The notes beneath the pieces are model-generated. The model made no database searches. It was given only the letters and a program-made list of their open reading frames with translations, and was not told where the DNA came from. A DNA stretch of 64,000 bases from contig QANZ01030535.1 in NCBI GenBank assembly GCA_003254925.1, forward strand, positions 1 through 64,000, read 5' to 3'. Source of the DNA: Chamaecrista fasciculata. Its lineage: Eukaryota; Streptophyta; Magnoliopsida; Fabales; Fabaceae. Below, piece by piece: positions 22,836 to 35,408 of this stretch; position 1 is the first letter of the stretch, and every line of letters begins with the position of its first letter. The position numbers and the translations under genes were made by a program.

Positions 22836-23161
22836 GAAAATCAACCAGCATTGTGGATGCAAATTTGAGAGTTCTAAAGGAAAGGATGGAGATGGTAAAA
22901 GTGAAGGAGAGATTAGAGAGATGTTGCAGATGTCAAAATGGTTGGAATTATAATAACAGTATCAATAATAAAAAGGATAATGTGTATGCATATGACCATA
23001 TTCTTCACCAATTACTACTCAACAAGAGGACTAAAAAGAAAGGCTTTATGTCAAATTTGGTTGACCTTACTGCTTTGGCTTCTGGGACACTGTGCTGCAC
23101 TTGTCTTAGTGGCGCACTCTTCCTCTGTCTTGTTTCCATGCTTGTTCATCTCCAATTATGA
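22836..23161 (+). CDS. Small plant membrane protein, last exon (partial)
   Basis: An acceptor-like ttgaatgagcag precedes an open frame reading STSIVDANLRVLKERMEMV, then KERLERCCRCQNGWNY, a variable Asn/Lys-rich middle, and a hydrophobic end (TALASGTLCCTCLSGALFL then CLVSMLVHL). This matches a land-plant family of unknown function, about 110-130 aa, with an N-terminal charged helix, a CC.C..GWNY motif and one C-terminal membrane segment. The frame has no ATG before VDANL except via splicing; GTG at 22853 is a valine codon inside the exon. The first exon should lie upstream, beyond Helitrons A and C, but was not found. Stop at 23159-23161. Confidence 0.7.
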
Positions 23162-23191
23162 TTATTTAATTTATATCAATATATATATAAT

Positions 23192-23466
23192 GGTCAAACT
23201 GCAAATTTGATCCCATATATTTTGCTCAATTCCTGATTTCGTCCTGTATATTTTTTTGTTGCAATTTTGGCTCCATATATTTGCAAAAGGTCCCAATTTA
23301 GTCTCATACTCCCATATCTTTTTTAGGACCAAATCTGCAACAAAAAAAAGATGAGACCAAATTGGGATATGACCCAAAGATATGGGACCAAAAGCACAAT
23401 ACAAAAATATATGGGACCAAATTGAGAACTGAGAAAAAGATATGAGACTAAATTGAAATTTTGGCC
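23192..23466. mobile_element. Foldback MULE-type MITE with 9-bp TSD
   Basis: The two halves are imperfect inverted copies (ggtcaaactgcaaatttgatcc versus ggccaaaatttcaatttagtc reverse-complemented). It is flanked by atatataat on both sides (23183-23191 and 23467-23475), the 9-bp duplication expected of Mutator-like elements. It starts 30 bases after the stop of the small membrane-protein gene, so it is probably in its 3' UTR or just beyond. Confidence 0.75.
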
Positions 23467-23498
23467 ATATATAATTGTATAGGGCTCATATATATATA

Positions 23499-23778
23499 CT
23501 AGAGGCTTTCCGTGCCCTAACGGGCACAGAAATATGTATGTAACGTTTGCTTTGGCATTTGTAGTTATTCAGTGATTAAATAGTAGATTTCTATTATTTA
23601 AGGACTAAATTGTTATAAGTGTGAAAATTAAAAGACCAAATAATAAGTTTTCACTTTGTTAAATCTCATCTACTACTTTCTCTCCCCCATTATCTATATT
23701 TTTTCCTCTTTTAATATTTCAAAATGAAATTAATTTTGACCAACCAAAACACCCCTCACACATATAATATAGTATAGA
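23499..23778 (-). mobile_element. Short non-autonomous Helitron, copy B (280 bp)
   Basis: Same termini as copy A: minus-strand start TCTATACTATATTATATGTG, hairpin TTTCTGTGCCC / GGGCACGGAAA, end GCCTCTAG, inserted in TA-rich DNA. Copies A and B differ at only a small number of positions by eye, suggesting recent spread. Confidence 0.8.
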
Positions 23779-23864
23779 TATAGATATATATAATTGTATT
23801 ATTAATTTGTTTCATTCATGTACTGTCACTTTGAATGATATGTTTTTTTTTTTTTTTTTTTTTT

Positions 23865-23880
23865 NNNNNNNNNNNNNNNN
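23865..23880. other. Assembly gap (16 N) inside a T homopolymer
   Basis: Ns are flanked by more than 20 T on each side, so this is a sequencing or assembly failure at poly-T. Confidence 0.95.
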
Positions 23881-24368
23881 GTTTTTTTTTTTTTTTTTTT
23901 TTATATTTATACTAAATTACTAATATGACTTGAGAAGATTTTGCTGGATTTATTTGTATATAGCTTCTCTGAGTTTTTTATTCCTACTATCTATCTATTT
24001 TTACAATCTAAATGAATATTAATTCTTGTTTGAGTCCAGATTTTTTATGACAATGTAAAATCCTCTGAACGAGAATAAGAATTTGGACCAAAATATTATC
24101 TCTATATATAAGAATTGAAATAATTCATTGCTGTAACCAAACTCTTTTAATTTTTCTACTATTTTTTAGAAAATGCATCATTCAAATTTTAAAACGCAAC
24201 TCTATAATATACTAGTTGGTAACATCACAATGTTTAAACTACATGGAATTCATTCACAGCTTTGTTGTCCTAGATTGTAATTTAAAAGAAACACTTCAAG
24301 AAAACACACAAATAGCTGTTGTAACAAGGGAATTGGCTATCTCATCTCTAGTTACTAACAAGTAACAA

Positions 24369-24465
24369 GTTAGTCCAAGTGATAAGCGCTTTGATATCTT
24401 TTAAGCAAAGACTTTGGTTAAGATCTTGTGAATGTATAGTTATTCTTGTGAGATACTCTCTCACT
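24369..24465 (+). mobile_element. Degenerate SINE relic
   Basis: Shares aagtgataagcgctttgatat, tttaagcaaagac and gatcttgtgaatgtatagttattcttgtgagatactct with the SINE at 5888-6068, but the B box has decayed (ttggttaagatct) and no A tail remains. Confidence 0.65.
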
Positions 24466-24630
24466 AATTAGAGACGAATTATTATTCACAAATTTTGTCT
24501 ATGGGAGATTTCAAAGTTGATTTAGAGATGAATATCTTTTTGTCTTTAATTAGTGTCCCGATTGCTTTTTTGTTTTGTCCTGAAACAAATGTTGATTATG
24601 AAGCAAAGACAAAAAAGTTATTTATTTATT

Positions 24631-25086
24631 GCCAAAGTCTCAAATTGGTCCTTTAACTTTCATTTGTTTTAGATTGATCTTAAAAATACTTAATGTGGTA
24701 ATATCTCTCTTATTTTAAGTTCAAATGAGATGAATTCCGAACTACGAGTTTCTTTTGACGAGTACTTTGCGACCATTAACAAATAGGATCAAATCAAGTC
24801 CAAAAGTAAATAACTTGTTTTACGGTCAAACAAGTGAAATTGATCATATTTTTGTCGTTTGAAATTCGAATGTGGCAAATTTGAAGATATGTACTAACTC
24901 TTGAAGAGTTATTTCTTTGTTCAATTAAAATTGCAAGCAAATAAAGTCGAATTGTATCTTTGAAAGTATTTTTGGAATCAGTTTAAAACATCATGAAAAT
25001 ACATGAGACCAATCTAAAGTAAATGAAATATAAATGACCAATATAAAATCTACCCGTACATAAGGACCAATTTGAAACTTTGGCCT
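24631..25086. mobile_element. MULE-type MITE with TTATTTATT flanks
   Basis: Left end gccaaagtctcaaattggtcc pairs with the right end, whose reverse complement is ggccaaagtttcaaattggtcc. ttatttatt flanks both sides (24622-24630 and 25087-25095). The inside carries the phrases found in many decayed copies of this window (tttacggtcaaacaagtgaaattgatcat). Confidence 0.7.
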
Positions 25087-26109
25087 TTATTTATTTTAAT
25101 ATGCTTTTATTTCTTTCTTTAATTTTTAAAAAGTTATTATAAAAGTAGGACGGACTCGAGCTATTTTAATCTTAAACCTCCCCTATCAACTCCCTCTAAT
25201 TAAGGGTGCATTCCTATGAGAAAATTGTCAATAAAATAGGTTTCGATTTGCTATATCTTTTCTTCAAAAAATTGTGGTTAAAAATTAAAGAAAGTAATAA
25301 AAGCATATCAAAATAAATAAATAACTTTTTGTCAACTTGGAATCCAGGCTTGATGGCATACAATAAAATATGTTTTTTGATTTGCTATATCTTTCCTTTA
25401 ATTATTGTTTAGTTGCATTACCTAATTGTCAACTTGGAATCCAGACTTAATGGCATACTTGCACATAATCCAAGCACAAAAATCCAAAAAATTTGTTTCA
25501 ATTTCAAATGTTTATAACGGCGGCTTTGGATATCAAGTTCATACAAGCCTTGGTTCGGATAAATAAATCTACAACTAATAATTTTTTTTTGTCATGTATA
25601 ATCTTAATTAGTATATATCCTTGTTTATTATTTATTCATTGGTGTTTAATTTATTTTGCACAAGATTTGATATATATTGCAATGATATAATTTATTTTCT
25701 ATCAATAATTAAATTATGATTTATTTTCTATCAATAATTAAATTACTTTTTTAAAAAAATCATAGATATTTTTTACTCATCCAATTTAACAGTTTAGATA
25801 AAGATTAATTTTATGCGAACTGAATAGTATTTCATACGAGTAGGGCAAGATCACAATCAGAAAAGTGGCAAAACTCTCCTATAAAATATTTAATGTAATT
25901 ACACTCTTAAGCCTCCAAAAATTCAAAATCCTTCCCCATCCAGCTGATCCATGCATTCAATTAGTTGTAATTAAATTTTCATAAAACAAGAAAGATAGTA
26001 AAAACATTTAAGTTGATATTAAATCCAAAAAAGAATCAATATAACACAAACAATAAGTAAGAAAAAACACAAAACTAACTTTAACACCAAAGGATTTACA
26101 ATATATATA
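25087..26109. other. Gene-free AT-rich stretch
   Basis: No gene seen. It contains a doubled phrase (tggcata...tttgatttgctatatctttcctt, about 25245 and 25375; gtcaacttggaatccag, 25333 and 25427) and a 33-bp tandem duplication at 25684-25746. Confidence 0.5.
25684..25746. repeat. Tandem duplication, about 31-33 bp unit
   Basis: tttattttctatcaataattaaatta occurs twice in direct succession. Confidence 0.8.
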
Positions 26110-26345
26110 AAATAATTACAAGCATAACTTAACCTATTCTCAAGGAATTTTAATGCAATTTACTCGTGTTTATTTCTATATTTTTAAACCAAACTTCTTA
26201 TTTAATAATTACAAGCATAAGTAAAACAAGTATAATTTTTTAACTTAAAATAATTACAAGCATAACTTAACCTATTCTCAAGGAATTTTAATGCAATTTA
26301 CTCGTGTTTATTTCTATATTTTTAAACCAAACTTCTTATTTAATA
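26110..26345. repeat. Direct repeat, about 98 bp, period about 139 bp
   Basis: The block starting aaataattacaagcataac and ending caaacttcttatttaata is present at about 26110-26206 and 26247-26345, essentially identical, separated by a variant linker that itself starts with ttacaagcataa. This is a recent local duplication in non-coding DNA. Confidence 0.8.
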
Positions 26346-26749
26346 GTACAAAAACACAAAATCAAAGCCTCACCAAAACCAAAAAGTTGTTCATATTATC
26401 AATGGAAGATACAATCTTTTATTGCGTACTGAGGAACCTAAGAATCTGAGAGTTCTAAGTCCAAACTGTGAATAACTGTCTAAGGAGAGTTAGAACTTAG
26501 AATGATGGGATGCACTGAATGACGACACAGCTTTTGCCATTCAATCTTATGCATTTGCCATTGAAGATACTACTAAATATCCAACAATGTATTAGCTGGA
26601 TTTGCATGCCTAATATTATTTAGACTTTCTTAATTATTAGTACCCTGAAGATTTTAAGAATGTACAAAATAAAAAGAATTTTCTTTTTCTATTTTCAGTT
26701 CTTTTTCATTTCTAAGACATTTTAACTTAAGGGTGCTATATTAAAATAT

Positions 26750-27095
26750 CCATTAACGAAGATGGACACTAATACGGACACATAACATGATACAGATACA
26801 AACACACTGACACACTAAATTTTTTTAATTTGCATGACATAACACAATATATATTTTTATATATAGACAACTTAAAATTCATAAATTTTTATGAAAACTT
26901 TAAAAATTATAATATTTATTTATAAATTATAACATGTTATACCCGTCATTATTTTTTATTGTTTATCATGTTAAAATCGCAAAAAATAATTTTATACTCT
27001 AAAATGTATGAATATATGTCGAATGGTGCGAGTGTCAAAAATAGATACGTGTGGTTACATACAATCTCAAAATGAAGTGTTCGTGCTTTGTAGCA
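26750..27095 (+). mobile_element. hAT-type MITE of the 'GCATGGACAC' family, diverged copy
   Basis: Reads gaagatggacactaatacgg at the left and aaaatgaagtgttcgtgcttt at the right, with the shared core (ataatatttatttataaattataacatgttata, ttatactctaaaatgtatgaatatatgtcg). Best copies are at 53165 and 55843. Borders here are approximate. Confidence 0.6.
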
Positions 27096-28010
27096 TATAT
27101 TTCCCTCATTCAACTAAAATAGTGATGCAAATACTTTCTTCAACTATCAAAACTACCATTTTTTTTTAAAAACTATTATCTTGTTACGAATACTCCTAAA
27201 TTGTTAAATTTAACAAATGTCTTTCTTGAACTTACAGAAACTCATAAATCCCAACACATTTGAATTAGTTATTTTCTTTGTTGGACCTTTTAATATTTAT
27301 ATGAAAACTAAAACAAACACAGACAAGAGGTATGAAATTAAAGTTAAATTCAAGTTTGAGAATATTCAAAAAGAATATTTGCCCATATTATTTTTATGTC
27401 ATAGCCGTAATACTCACTATCCAACAACACAAACTCTCTGGAATCCCTCATTTTTTCACATACATTTGCCCATAACAGGCTACCAAACAGTTCCCATATT
27501 TTTTTTTCTATTTTTTTTATTAGGATCAAATTAACTATAAAAGTAAAATACGTTAGCCTTAATTCATCTATATAATCGACACCACCCATTAAGAAAAAGC
27601 TTCAACTTTTGTTGTTGTTGACCAAATTTTATCCTCAAGTACTTTCTTTTCCTTTTTGTTTTGTGCTAAACTTTTAACAAGAAAAAAGTACAGACGCAAA
27701 ATAGTAACAATGCAAAGCCAACTAACTATAGAAGGACTAGTTGCGAACTTCAAAACTACAAGATAAATTGATTGTAAGAAAAACAAATCTCAGAATTCTT
27801 ATCTATATGCTAAACAAAATGAACAAATACTATGAGGCGATGAGCCATCACTTGAACTCAGCTTGATAGCAATAACACCACTTTTCACACAAGCATTACT
27901 AAACTTCGGCATGAATTAACAAAATATTTACGGTTTGAAGCAAAAATCCACCTAGCCACAGACCTACCGATTAAGCAGATATAACCCACAATCATAACAT
28001 GAAAGAAAAT
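27096..28010. other. Gene-free AT-rich stretch 3' of the methyltransferase gene
   Basis: No gene recognised. The final part probably holds the 3' UTR of the gene that ends at 28011. Confidence 0.4.
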
Positions 28011-31000
28011 TTAGTTTCGGAGGAATGCCACAGTGGCGACACGGGAGCCTACCGCTCCGCCAAACATGAACGTTGGATATGAGCGGACGTGACTTATGTA
28101 GTGAAATGGTGGATCTTTGCCTGATTGTTCGTCCTTAACTGTTTCCAGCTCCTCGGAAGTAGCAATTTTTCTTTGGTTGAAACTCTCAACTTCTTGCACC
28201 AACTCATCTTTTGTACTGTTACACGATGTGATTACCTTCCATGACAAGAAACAAAATGGGTAGACGTCAAGAGAGATAAATATCATGAAGAAGAAGAACT
28301 GCACTGATAGAAACACTCGTTCTATGGATATGCCAAAAGCAGATGCAGCTTAGATAAGAAAAAACAAAAAAGGACAAGTAATAAGCTGACATATAAACAA
28401 AAAAAAAGGCCTTAATTCAGTGTCAACATCTAACAAACTTGAAGTACATACAAGTATTCCACCAGGAGCAAGCAACTTCAATACAGAGTCCCAATACATC
28501 ATCCTGGAAATCAGAAAGCCAGACCAGAATAATAGGTCAGTACAAGGTTAGGACATAATCAAATGGAGAACGACCAGAAAAATTATCAAATTGTTGAAAA
28601 TCTAAAATGTAATTAGTCATTAGATTTAATTTATTGAACTAACTTTCTTTAAGCATGATTTGAACTAAAGTCGAGAAAGAAATATAAACAAACTCTTGGT
28701 AAGAAAAATAACATTATCCCAATAGAACCGCCGGGAGGACAAAACTTTCTGTTACCTCTTGACAGGTCCATCAGGATGCAATCCAATGGCATCTAGAGTC
28801 CCTTTGTCCATGACAAGTCGGAATTTCCGTTCCAACTTCGTCTCAAGTACATCATCAGCCTAAATCAATTAAAAGCAATGAGTTATAATGCTAAGAAATA
28901 ATGAGTCCAAACCTGTACATCTTAGAGATACTAATGCCATATGAAACGATTTCAAAATTATAATAAGCTATCAAATACTGCATAACAGAAACAAATTGTG
29001 ATCAAGAAAAGATAACAAGACTGCTTATATAGTTATATACATGTACTGAACAATTTTTAAACAACATTTACTAAAGCAGCATCTCTTTGGCTTGGATACA
29101 TTTTTTATCCTACTATTATGGGAAAAAATTTAATTTGTTCTCTCTAATTTTAACTGAGTCAATTTTTATTTTCATAATTGGAAACTATACAATTAAGTCC
29201 TTTGGCTTATTTTTGTTCAAGTCAGATGACTAATTAGTCAAAATTCAGGAGAAAATAGATTGGGCAAGGGAGATCACATGATGATATATTACTTGCTTAC
29301 TTGTCAATGTAATCAATTAAAACTAGACGAACAAAGTCACGGTTCTCAAAAGTCAATTGGAACATTGTCCTTTTTTTTTTCTCCACATGAATGAAAAATA
29401 ACAAGAACTCAAAGATTCATTACCATTTACCAGATACATTCCTACTGTCCAACATTTTTTCTAACCATTGTAATATTTTTTGATGTGCAGCTTTCGTGGC
29501 AAAAAAGAGTCTTACCCCACCATTAATATCAAAATCACTGGCCAGAACTTGAAGATTCTTCATCATATACCTCCCCATCATTGCCCTTTCTAAAAGCATT
29601 TCTGACCACAGGCTAGGATTTTGAACTGCAGATGACTATTCAATGCTTTTCTTTAAGCATTATTCTAGCCCATCTCCCCTGTGTTATGCCAGTATGTTAA
29701 ACATTTCAGTCACTCTTTTCGCTATGCTTTATTACACTGTATTAATCACTTTCCATTTTTTAGCACTACTGTATTTGGCCTTCTCTAGTGTCTCTACATC
29801 ATTCCAAGCGCTCTCCACCCTATCCCATGTCAATGTTTGAGCTCCTTAGTCATATTCTAGTTCAGGTCTCGCATTTTCACTCTTTTCCAATTTGTTCTAC
29901 ATGCTTAACCAGCTAAAGTTTCTTGGTGCCATGCTATCTCCAGACCCCCTAAGACTGGCAAGTGGTGAGTTTTTACGTGTTCCAGCTGGTCTCGTCCATG
30001 TATTATTTATTCAAGTATCTTGGACTGCCTTTTGTCCCAAAGTTCAAATGATGCCCTTAGAACTTTTTCATAAAGGGAAGTGTTATTAGCTAGTTTTTAG
30101 CATTGATTTTGATGCTTTTTTTATCTTCAATTGGGTTTTATCTATAAAAAGCTGAAGCTTCAATGATCTTCAAGTTGAGGGGGAATGCTGAGTAAAAGAT
30201 TTAGAGTTTATTGTTGTCTAGGAGTGGTAGAGTTTAATGTCTAGGACTCTTGGTTTAATCTTCAATCATCTTTCTTAATCCAGAATCTTATAAGCATTAT
30301 TGATAAACTTATTAGGTTTGTGTTTCCAAATTTCAAAAACCTATGGATAAAAATAGATCCAACCTTGGTCCACAGAATCTAAAACAGACACTGATAACAC
30401 ACGCATATAGGATGACCTATCATCTACAAGGTACACACTAACACAAGTTAAAGATAAAAATAAAACTATGCACTTAAAAATACAGGTGCACCAATGCACA
30501 CATAAAATAAAATCATAGTATCTTTACATTTGAGCCATACCAAAAAATTGATGTTGGGAAATCCCTCACGATTAGCAAGGCTTTGGGCAAGGCTGATAGC
30601 CCCTTCGCTATAATCAGTACCTGTTAAATCAGAGAACCTGAATGCAGAGAAGTCAAAAGTATGCTCACTAAGGTATTCACAATATAAAACATGAATAAAT
30701 GTAATATCACTCGGTGACCTATAATATAAATAGAACTCCATGAAAACTAAGACATAGAATTTCATTATTGACAAAGCATATAACATTCCGTACTCATGCT
30801 ATCACCATTTCCCAAGAATTTTGTTTCTAGACTTCAAGGTATTTTTGATTACATACTTTATGTATCAATTATAAAGTTCCTACATACTAACAAAGTTCAT
30901 GAAGAAAACATATAAAACTCTTGTTCTGGTGCCTTCCTCACATTTTTTTTATTTCTTCAGGTCAAGATATCTTTCCTTTATTTCATTCATATTGACATAT

Positions 31001-33287
31001 TACACAAGTAAGTACAACATTAGTAAGAAAAATTAAAAGGAAGTCAATAGAGAAAGATTAGGCAATCGTTCAATCATTGGAGCAATAAAATGATTTGTTT
31101 TCTTATTCCACTTGTTGAGCATATATAGGAAGCAGACCCAAAAATCTTCTCTTCCCTCACTAGGAAGCAGTGTGCATCCTGTGTGAGTTCATTCATCTTC
31201 CTTTTCAGTTTTATACAGACGATGCCTAAAATATCTGTAAACTACTGAACTTTAGTTGAAACCATGAGCAACTTTGCGGCTACAAGATATCCAGCTTTTC
31301 TAATTTTGATCATTTAGATAAAAATGAAAAAAAAAAGAAAGAGAAAATGCATTTAAGAAGAAGAATGCAATAATAAGGAAATCCAGAGGAACTTTTTCAA
31401 CATCAGTACAGCAGGCTTATGATTCTACATCATCTCTTTTAGGTCAATGAAACCATTCTCTAAGCCATAGGGCATAGGCTTTATTTGAGCACCTAAATTT
31501 CAGGCTTTAATGGTTTTATTTATGGTTCTAGATAGTTTACTTGAACAACATATTGCAAATGTGATTTATCTTACGATGTACTAACTTGTGTTACTTTATT
31601 TATACAAATACCGAAGAAATTACCAAATACAGAAGGCAAATGAAAGCATACCCCTGCTTAGCTAGTTCTTGGAGAAGCAAACCATTGCCAGTCCCAATGT
31701 CCAGTACACTCCAACTAGACAAATATTTATCAAGCTGTTCAGTACGCTCAGAATTGACATCATCAACATTATCCGGTATGCAACCATGAGAAATGCCAAG
31801 GCACAAGGTTTTGGTCCAAGACACAAGTGTTTCCATCACATCAACCCCAAACCTGCACAAAGAGAGGTGAGGGCACTGGAGAGGCATACATGTCAATATC
31901 AAAAAGTGACAAAAAGAATGCGATTAGTGGTGGAGTATGATTAATTAATCACTAAATATATTAGGCGTCTAAGTTCAGAAAGCATTAGCTTGGTCTTTGG
32001 GTATATGTACTGCATTTTATTAGAAGTCTAAGTTCATCATATATATTTTTTTACAAAATTTAATTATACTAAATGGATCAAACGGAGTGATTCATTTTAT
32101 CTTTTATGATCTGAACTTTCACAGTAATGTTCTAGTAAAAAAGCAGAGATCATTAAATAACAAACTGCATACAGTAGAAGCTTAATAAGCTTTTTGTTTC
32201 AAGAGATCATTAAAACTAATAAAAGAAAAATGTATTACTTTTACCCTACTAGAGAAGCTCAAAATAACTTATTATCACCATTCTTGTTTAGGTTGGCAGC
32301 ATATTCATAGTCAGCAATTTAAGATAGTGGCTTAATATAACTGATGAATCATGCCAGAAGGTCATAATTTTGATATCCGTCGATGATTATACAGTTATTT
32401 TTTAATTGTTATTTCAATTGTTTGGATTTGACTTAGCTTTAGTACTTAACCATTAGATCTTCACATTAATCTCCATCAAAACTCATGGACCAGTGAGGCG
32501 CATTATGCAGTCAAAATTTACTTACCAAACTTCACCAGCATGGCCATGCTCACGAAAATTTGCAAGCTCATCTGCATAAGCAGAATCCCAATAACTCTGA
32601 AATCCTAGCATTGATGTAACTGCCTCAGCATCAGGTTCATCCTTGTCAGAACTGCAAACCCAAAGAGTGATTTAAGTAAGGATCAATAGCTAAACTAGCC
32701 ACTTAACCCATATTCCCATAACAATGATTTCACTATTCTCCAACAATATAAAAAACAGTCGATGATTGTAAATTTATCAGGGAAAATACTCAAATGACAC
32801 AGTCCTTACGACATACATGAACAGAGCAAAAGCGGTGATTATGATTTATGGGCAAACATTTTTTGACAATTGCTACCTAAAAATCCGCAATAGCCCGCCA
32901 ATCAAACAATGTTATCAATTATCACCCAAATAGTTGACAATCCCCATCCTAATTCACTCGAAAGATGGTTATTCATTACAAGCCCCATTTTCCCCAAAAA
33001 TCCAAGTACAGTTTAAGCAGTGAAGAAAAGAGCAACGAAAAGAGAAAAGCCGAAAAGAACCTGTAATCGGAAGCGGTTCGGAAGTTGGCATTGGAAAGAG
33101 CTTCGGCGGCGTCAGCATGGCGCTGGTCGTCGTCAAATGTGCTGCCGTAGTCACTCTTGATAGACCAAGAATCGGCGGCGACGGAGCGATCATCGTCGGA
33201 AACCAGATCGGCGGTGGGCATAGCGACTACTGCTCGTGGTTGCTGTGGGACGTCGGAGTCGTCGAGATGCAAAGGAATCGCAGCCAT
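28011..33287 (-). CDS. AR401: EEF1A-type protein-lysine methyltransferase (METTL10/AR401-like)
   Basis: Seven minus-strand exons, all GT/AG and in frame: 33287-33061, 32651-32526, 31852-31652, 30637-30541, 28859-28756, 28503-28452, 28235-28011; 343 aa. It is a seven-beta-strand SAM-dependent methyltransferase. Motif I is VLDIGTGNGLLLQEL, followed by GFSDLTGTDYSEGAI (acidic SAM-ribose residue in TDYS), VMDKGTLDAIGL, and LAPGGILVITSCN. The same order occurs in human METTL10/EEF1AKMT2, which methylates eEF1A, and in Arabidopsis AR401 (name recalled from memory). The N-terminal 80 residues are Asp/Ser-rich and plant-like. The start is MAAIPLHLDD at 33287; the Ser-rich stretch upstream comes from a GAA repeat and opens with a TTG, not an ATG. 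Introns hold a copia-like fragment. Confidence 0.93.
29640..30430 (+). mobile_element. Copia-like LTR element fossil in intron 4 of the methyltransferase gene
   Basis: A polypurine tract (gttgagggggaa) is followed at once by tgctgagtaaaagat, the usual junction of internal region and 3' LTR in plant copia elements. The upstream 500 bases are of higher GC with short open stretches. Only a fragment remains; no domain can be named and outer borders are unclear. It lies antisense to the host gene. Confidence 0.45.
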
Positions 33288-34268
33288 TGAAGAAGAAGAA
33301 GAAGAAGAAGACAAAGAGAGAAGAATCAGTAAATTTGACAGTAAAATGTTAAAGTTGATAGAGTCCTGCTGAATTTGACTCGACTCGACAATTGAAGTTG
33401 TGAAAAAAAGGAAAAAATCCTAATTTTGTCCCTAATATGCACCTAAAATTTCGTTTTGGTCCATAATATTGTTTTTGTTCCATTTTGATCTTTAATATTT
33501 CTTAATAGTTTCGTTTTGGTTCTTAGAAAGTTTCACAATTAGTCTCAAACTATTCAGGTATGAAATCGAGTTGATTGTTTCAAACCAAATGTAATGGAAT
33601 TGGAATTACCCAATTAGAGTCATCAGGTATGAAATCGAGTTGATTGTTTTATAAATTTGATTATATTTCTTTCGGTTCAGGTGAATGCAATGAAATCAAA
33701 GTTATAAATTACTATTTCTTTCTCTATTCAGTTAGGGTCATCGACAAACAAAGTCAAATAATACTCTAAAAGTGAGTTTGGTCAAAATATCAATATAAAC
33801 TTTTGAAATATTATTTGACTCTGTTTATCAATAATTCTATTAAGACAGAAAAAAACTCGTCAAAAATAATTTATTTCTATTTCATCAATTTAAACTTAAA
33901 ATAGGAGATATAACCAACTTCCGACTCTCAAGTTTGATAGTGTAACTTCAACAGCCTTTTTGCTTGGGCCCAAAAAACGGCTTTATGGCTTTATGCAGTA
34001 TAACGCAAAGTGTACAAATAAATATATGACACTTGATTGAGCACTTGGCACATAATGTGGGGAATCTCTTAGTTTACATTTATGAGTAATAAATCTCACG
34101 TTAACTAATTTATATTTTTATTAATCAGAAATATTAGCAAGAAGAGAGTTTGCCGGTGGGTGTGTGATTATATTTCACCATTCACCATCATCTTAAAAAC
34201 AAGAGTGTCATATATTTATATATATTGCTTTGTGGAAGATTAAGAACAAAAACCTTAGTTTGAGGAAA
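33288..34268. promoter_or_regulatory. Intergenic region between the divergent methyltransferase genes
   Basis: Contains the promoter of the minus-strand gene ending at 33287 (CTT-rich leader from a GAA repeat at 33290-33310) and, from about 33420-33930, decayed 'gtttcgttttggtcc' repeat DNA. From about 34080 to 34268 it matches the region upstream of the gene at 58039 (aaatattagcaagaagagagt, then catcatcttaaaa, then gtggaagattaaga), so SABATH promoter DNA was duplicated with the genes. Confidence 0.5.
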
Positions 34269-34919
34269 ATGGAAGTTGATGAGGGAACCAGTGCAGTTTC
34301 TGCAAATCAATCACAATCCTGTACCATGAATGCTGGAGATGGTCCTCATGGCTACACTAACAATTCTAGCTACCAGGTATATATATATAAAGTCCAAATC
34401 TCGTTTTGGTCCTCAAAATATAGGGTAAATTTTATTTTGATTTTTAAACTTTCTTTACTTTTTTGTTTTGATCCTCAAAATTTTTTCATTTACTTTACTA
34501 TTAGTTCAAAACATGATATCATCTAGTTTTTGTTGTTATTCATACTTAAACAGTTGACATGAATGATTTCTTTCTCTTACGTATCATAACAAGTGAGTTG
34601 GCAGAACGAAAAAGAAATCTTTAAACTTAAAAATAAAAATCGACTACAAATTTATTTCTAGTTTGCGAATAAGAAAAATGATTTTTCTGTCTCTCTCTAT
34701 CAACTCACTTATTAAGACACACGTGAGGGAGAAACCGTCTATCTCATCTGTTTAGATGAGAGATAACAATAGAAACCTAATGGAATCATATTTTGGAGTA
34801 ATAGTTGCACTAATATAAAAGTTTGAGGACTAGAAGAGAATTCAGTCACCAATATCAAAGTAAGATTTTGACCCTAGTTTTAATTTTGATTTGGTTTCTC
34901 TCTTTCTCTATACTTGCAG

Positions 34920-35092
34920 AGGAAAGTAATAGAGGCATCAAAAGACCTTATCAATGAAGCCATTCAAGATGAACTTGAAATTGATTCAAGTTGTGTGAAT
35001 GGCTCAAAGGCATTCGAAATAGCAGATTTAGGATGTTCTGTTGGCCAAAACACATTCATGGCAGTGCATAACATCATAGAAGCAGTGAAAAG
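34920..35092 (+). pseudogene. SABATH copy 1, exon 2 5' part
   Basis: Reads RKVIEASKDLINEAIQDELE then IADLGCSVGQNTFMAVHNII. It stops at GAAAAG, the target site of the LTR insertion. One of the clearest markers that the 2.6 kb to its right are inserted. Confidence 0.9.
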
Positions 35093-35408
35093 TGTTGGGA
35101 ATTAATAATAATAATAAAATAATATTGTTATTGGAAGCATGAATCTGTTGCATCAGATTTGAATTTTAGAGATTTAGTTTGTTTTTGAATTAATCATATA
35201 TATGAATTAACTAGTGGGTACATGATTTTAGGGATAAGTAGTTACTTTATTTTATTTATCTTTTATTTAATTATGTTTATTTCCTCTATAAAAGGAATTT
35301 GATTTGTACCTATCATTATGGAGTTATGAATCAAGAAAAGTTCATGAGAAAAAAAAAAGAAAAGAAAAGTTTATGAGAGCTTCCATGTTTCTTTCTCCAA
35401 AAAAAAAA

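Noticed and set aside
33288-33314. Ser-rich N-terminal extension of the EEF1A-type methyltransferase
   Set aside because: It opens with TTG, comes from a GAA microsatellite, and the first ATG is at 33287.
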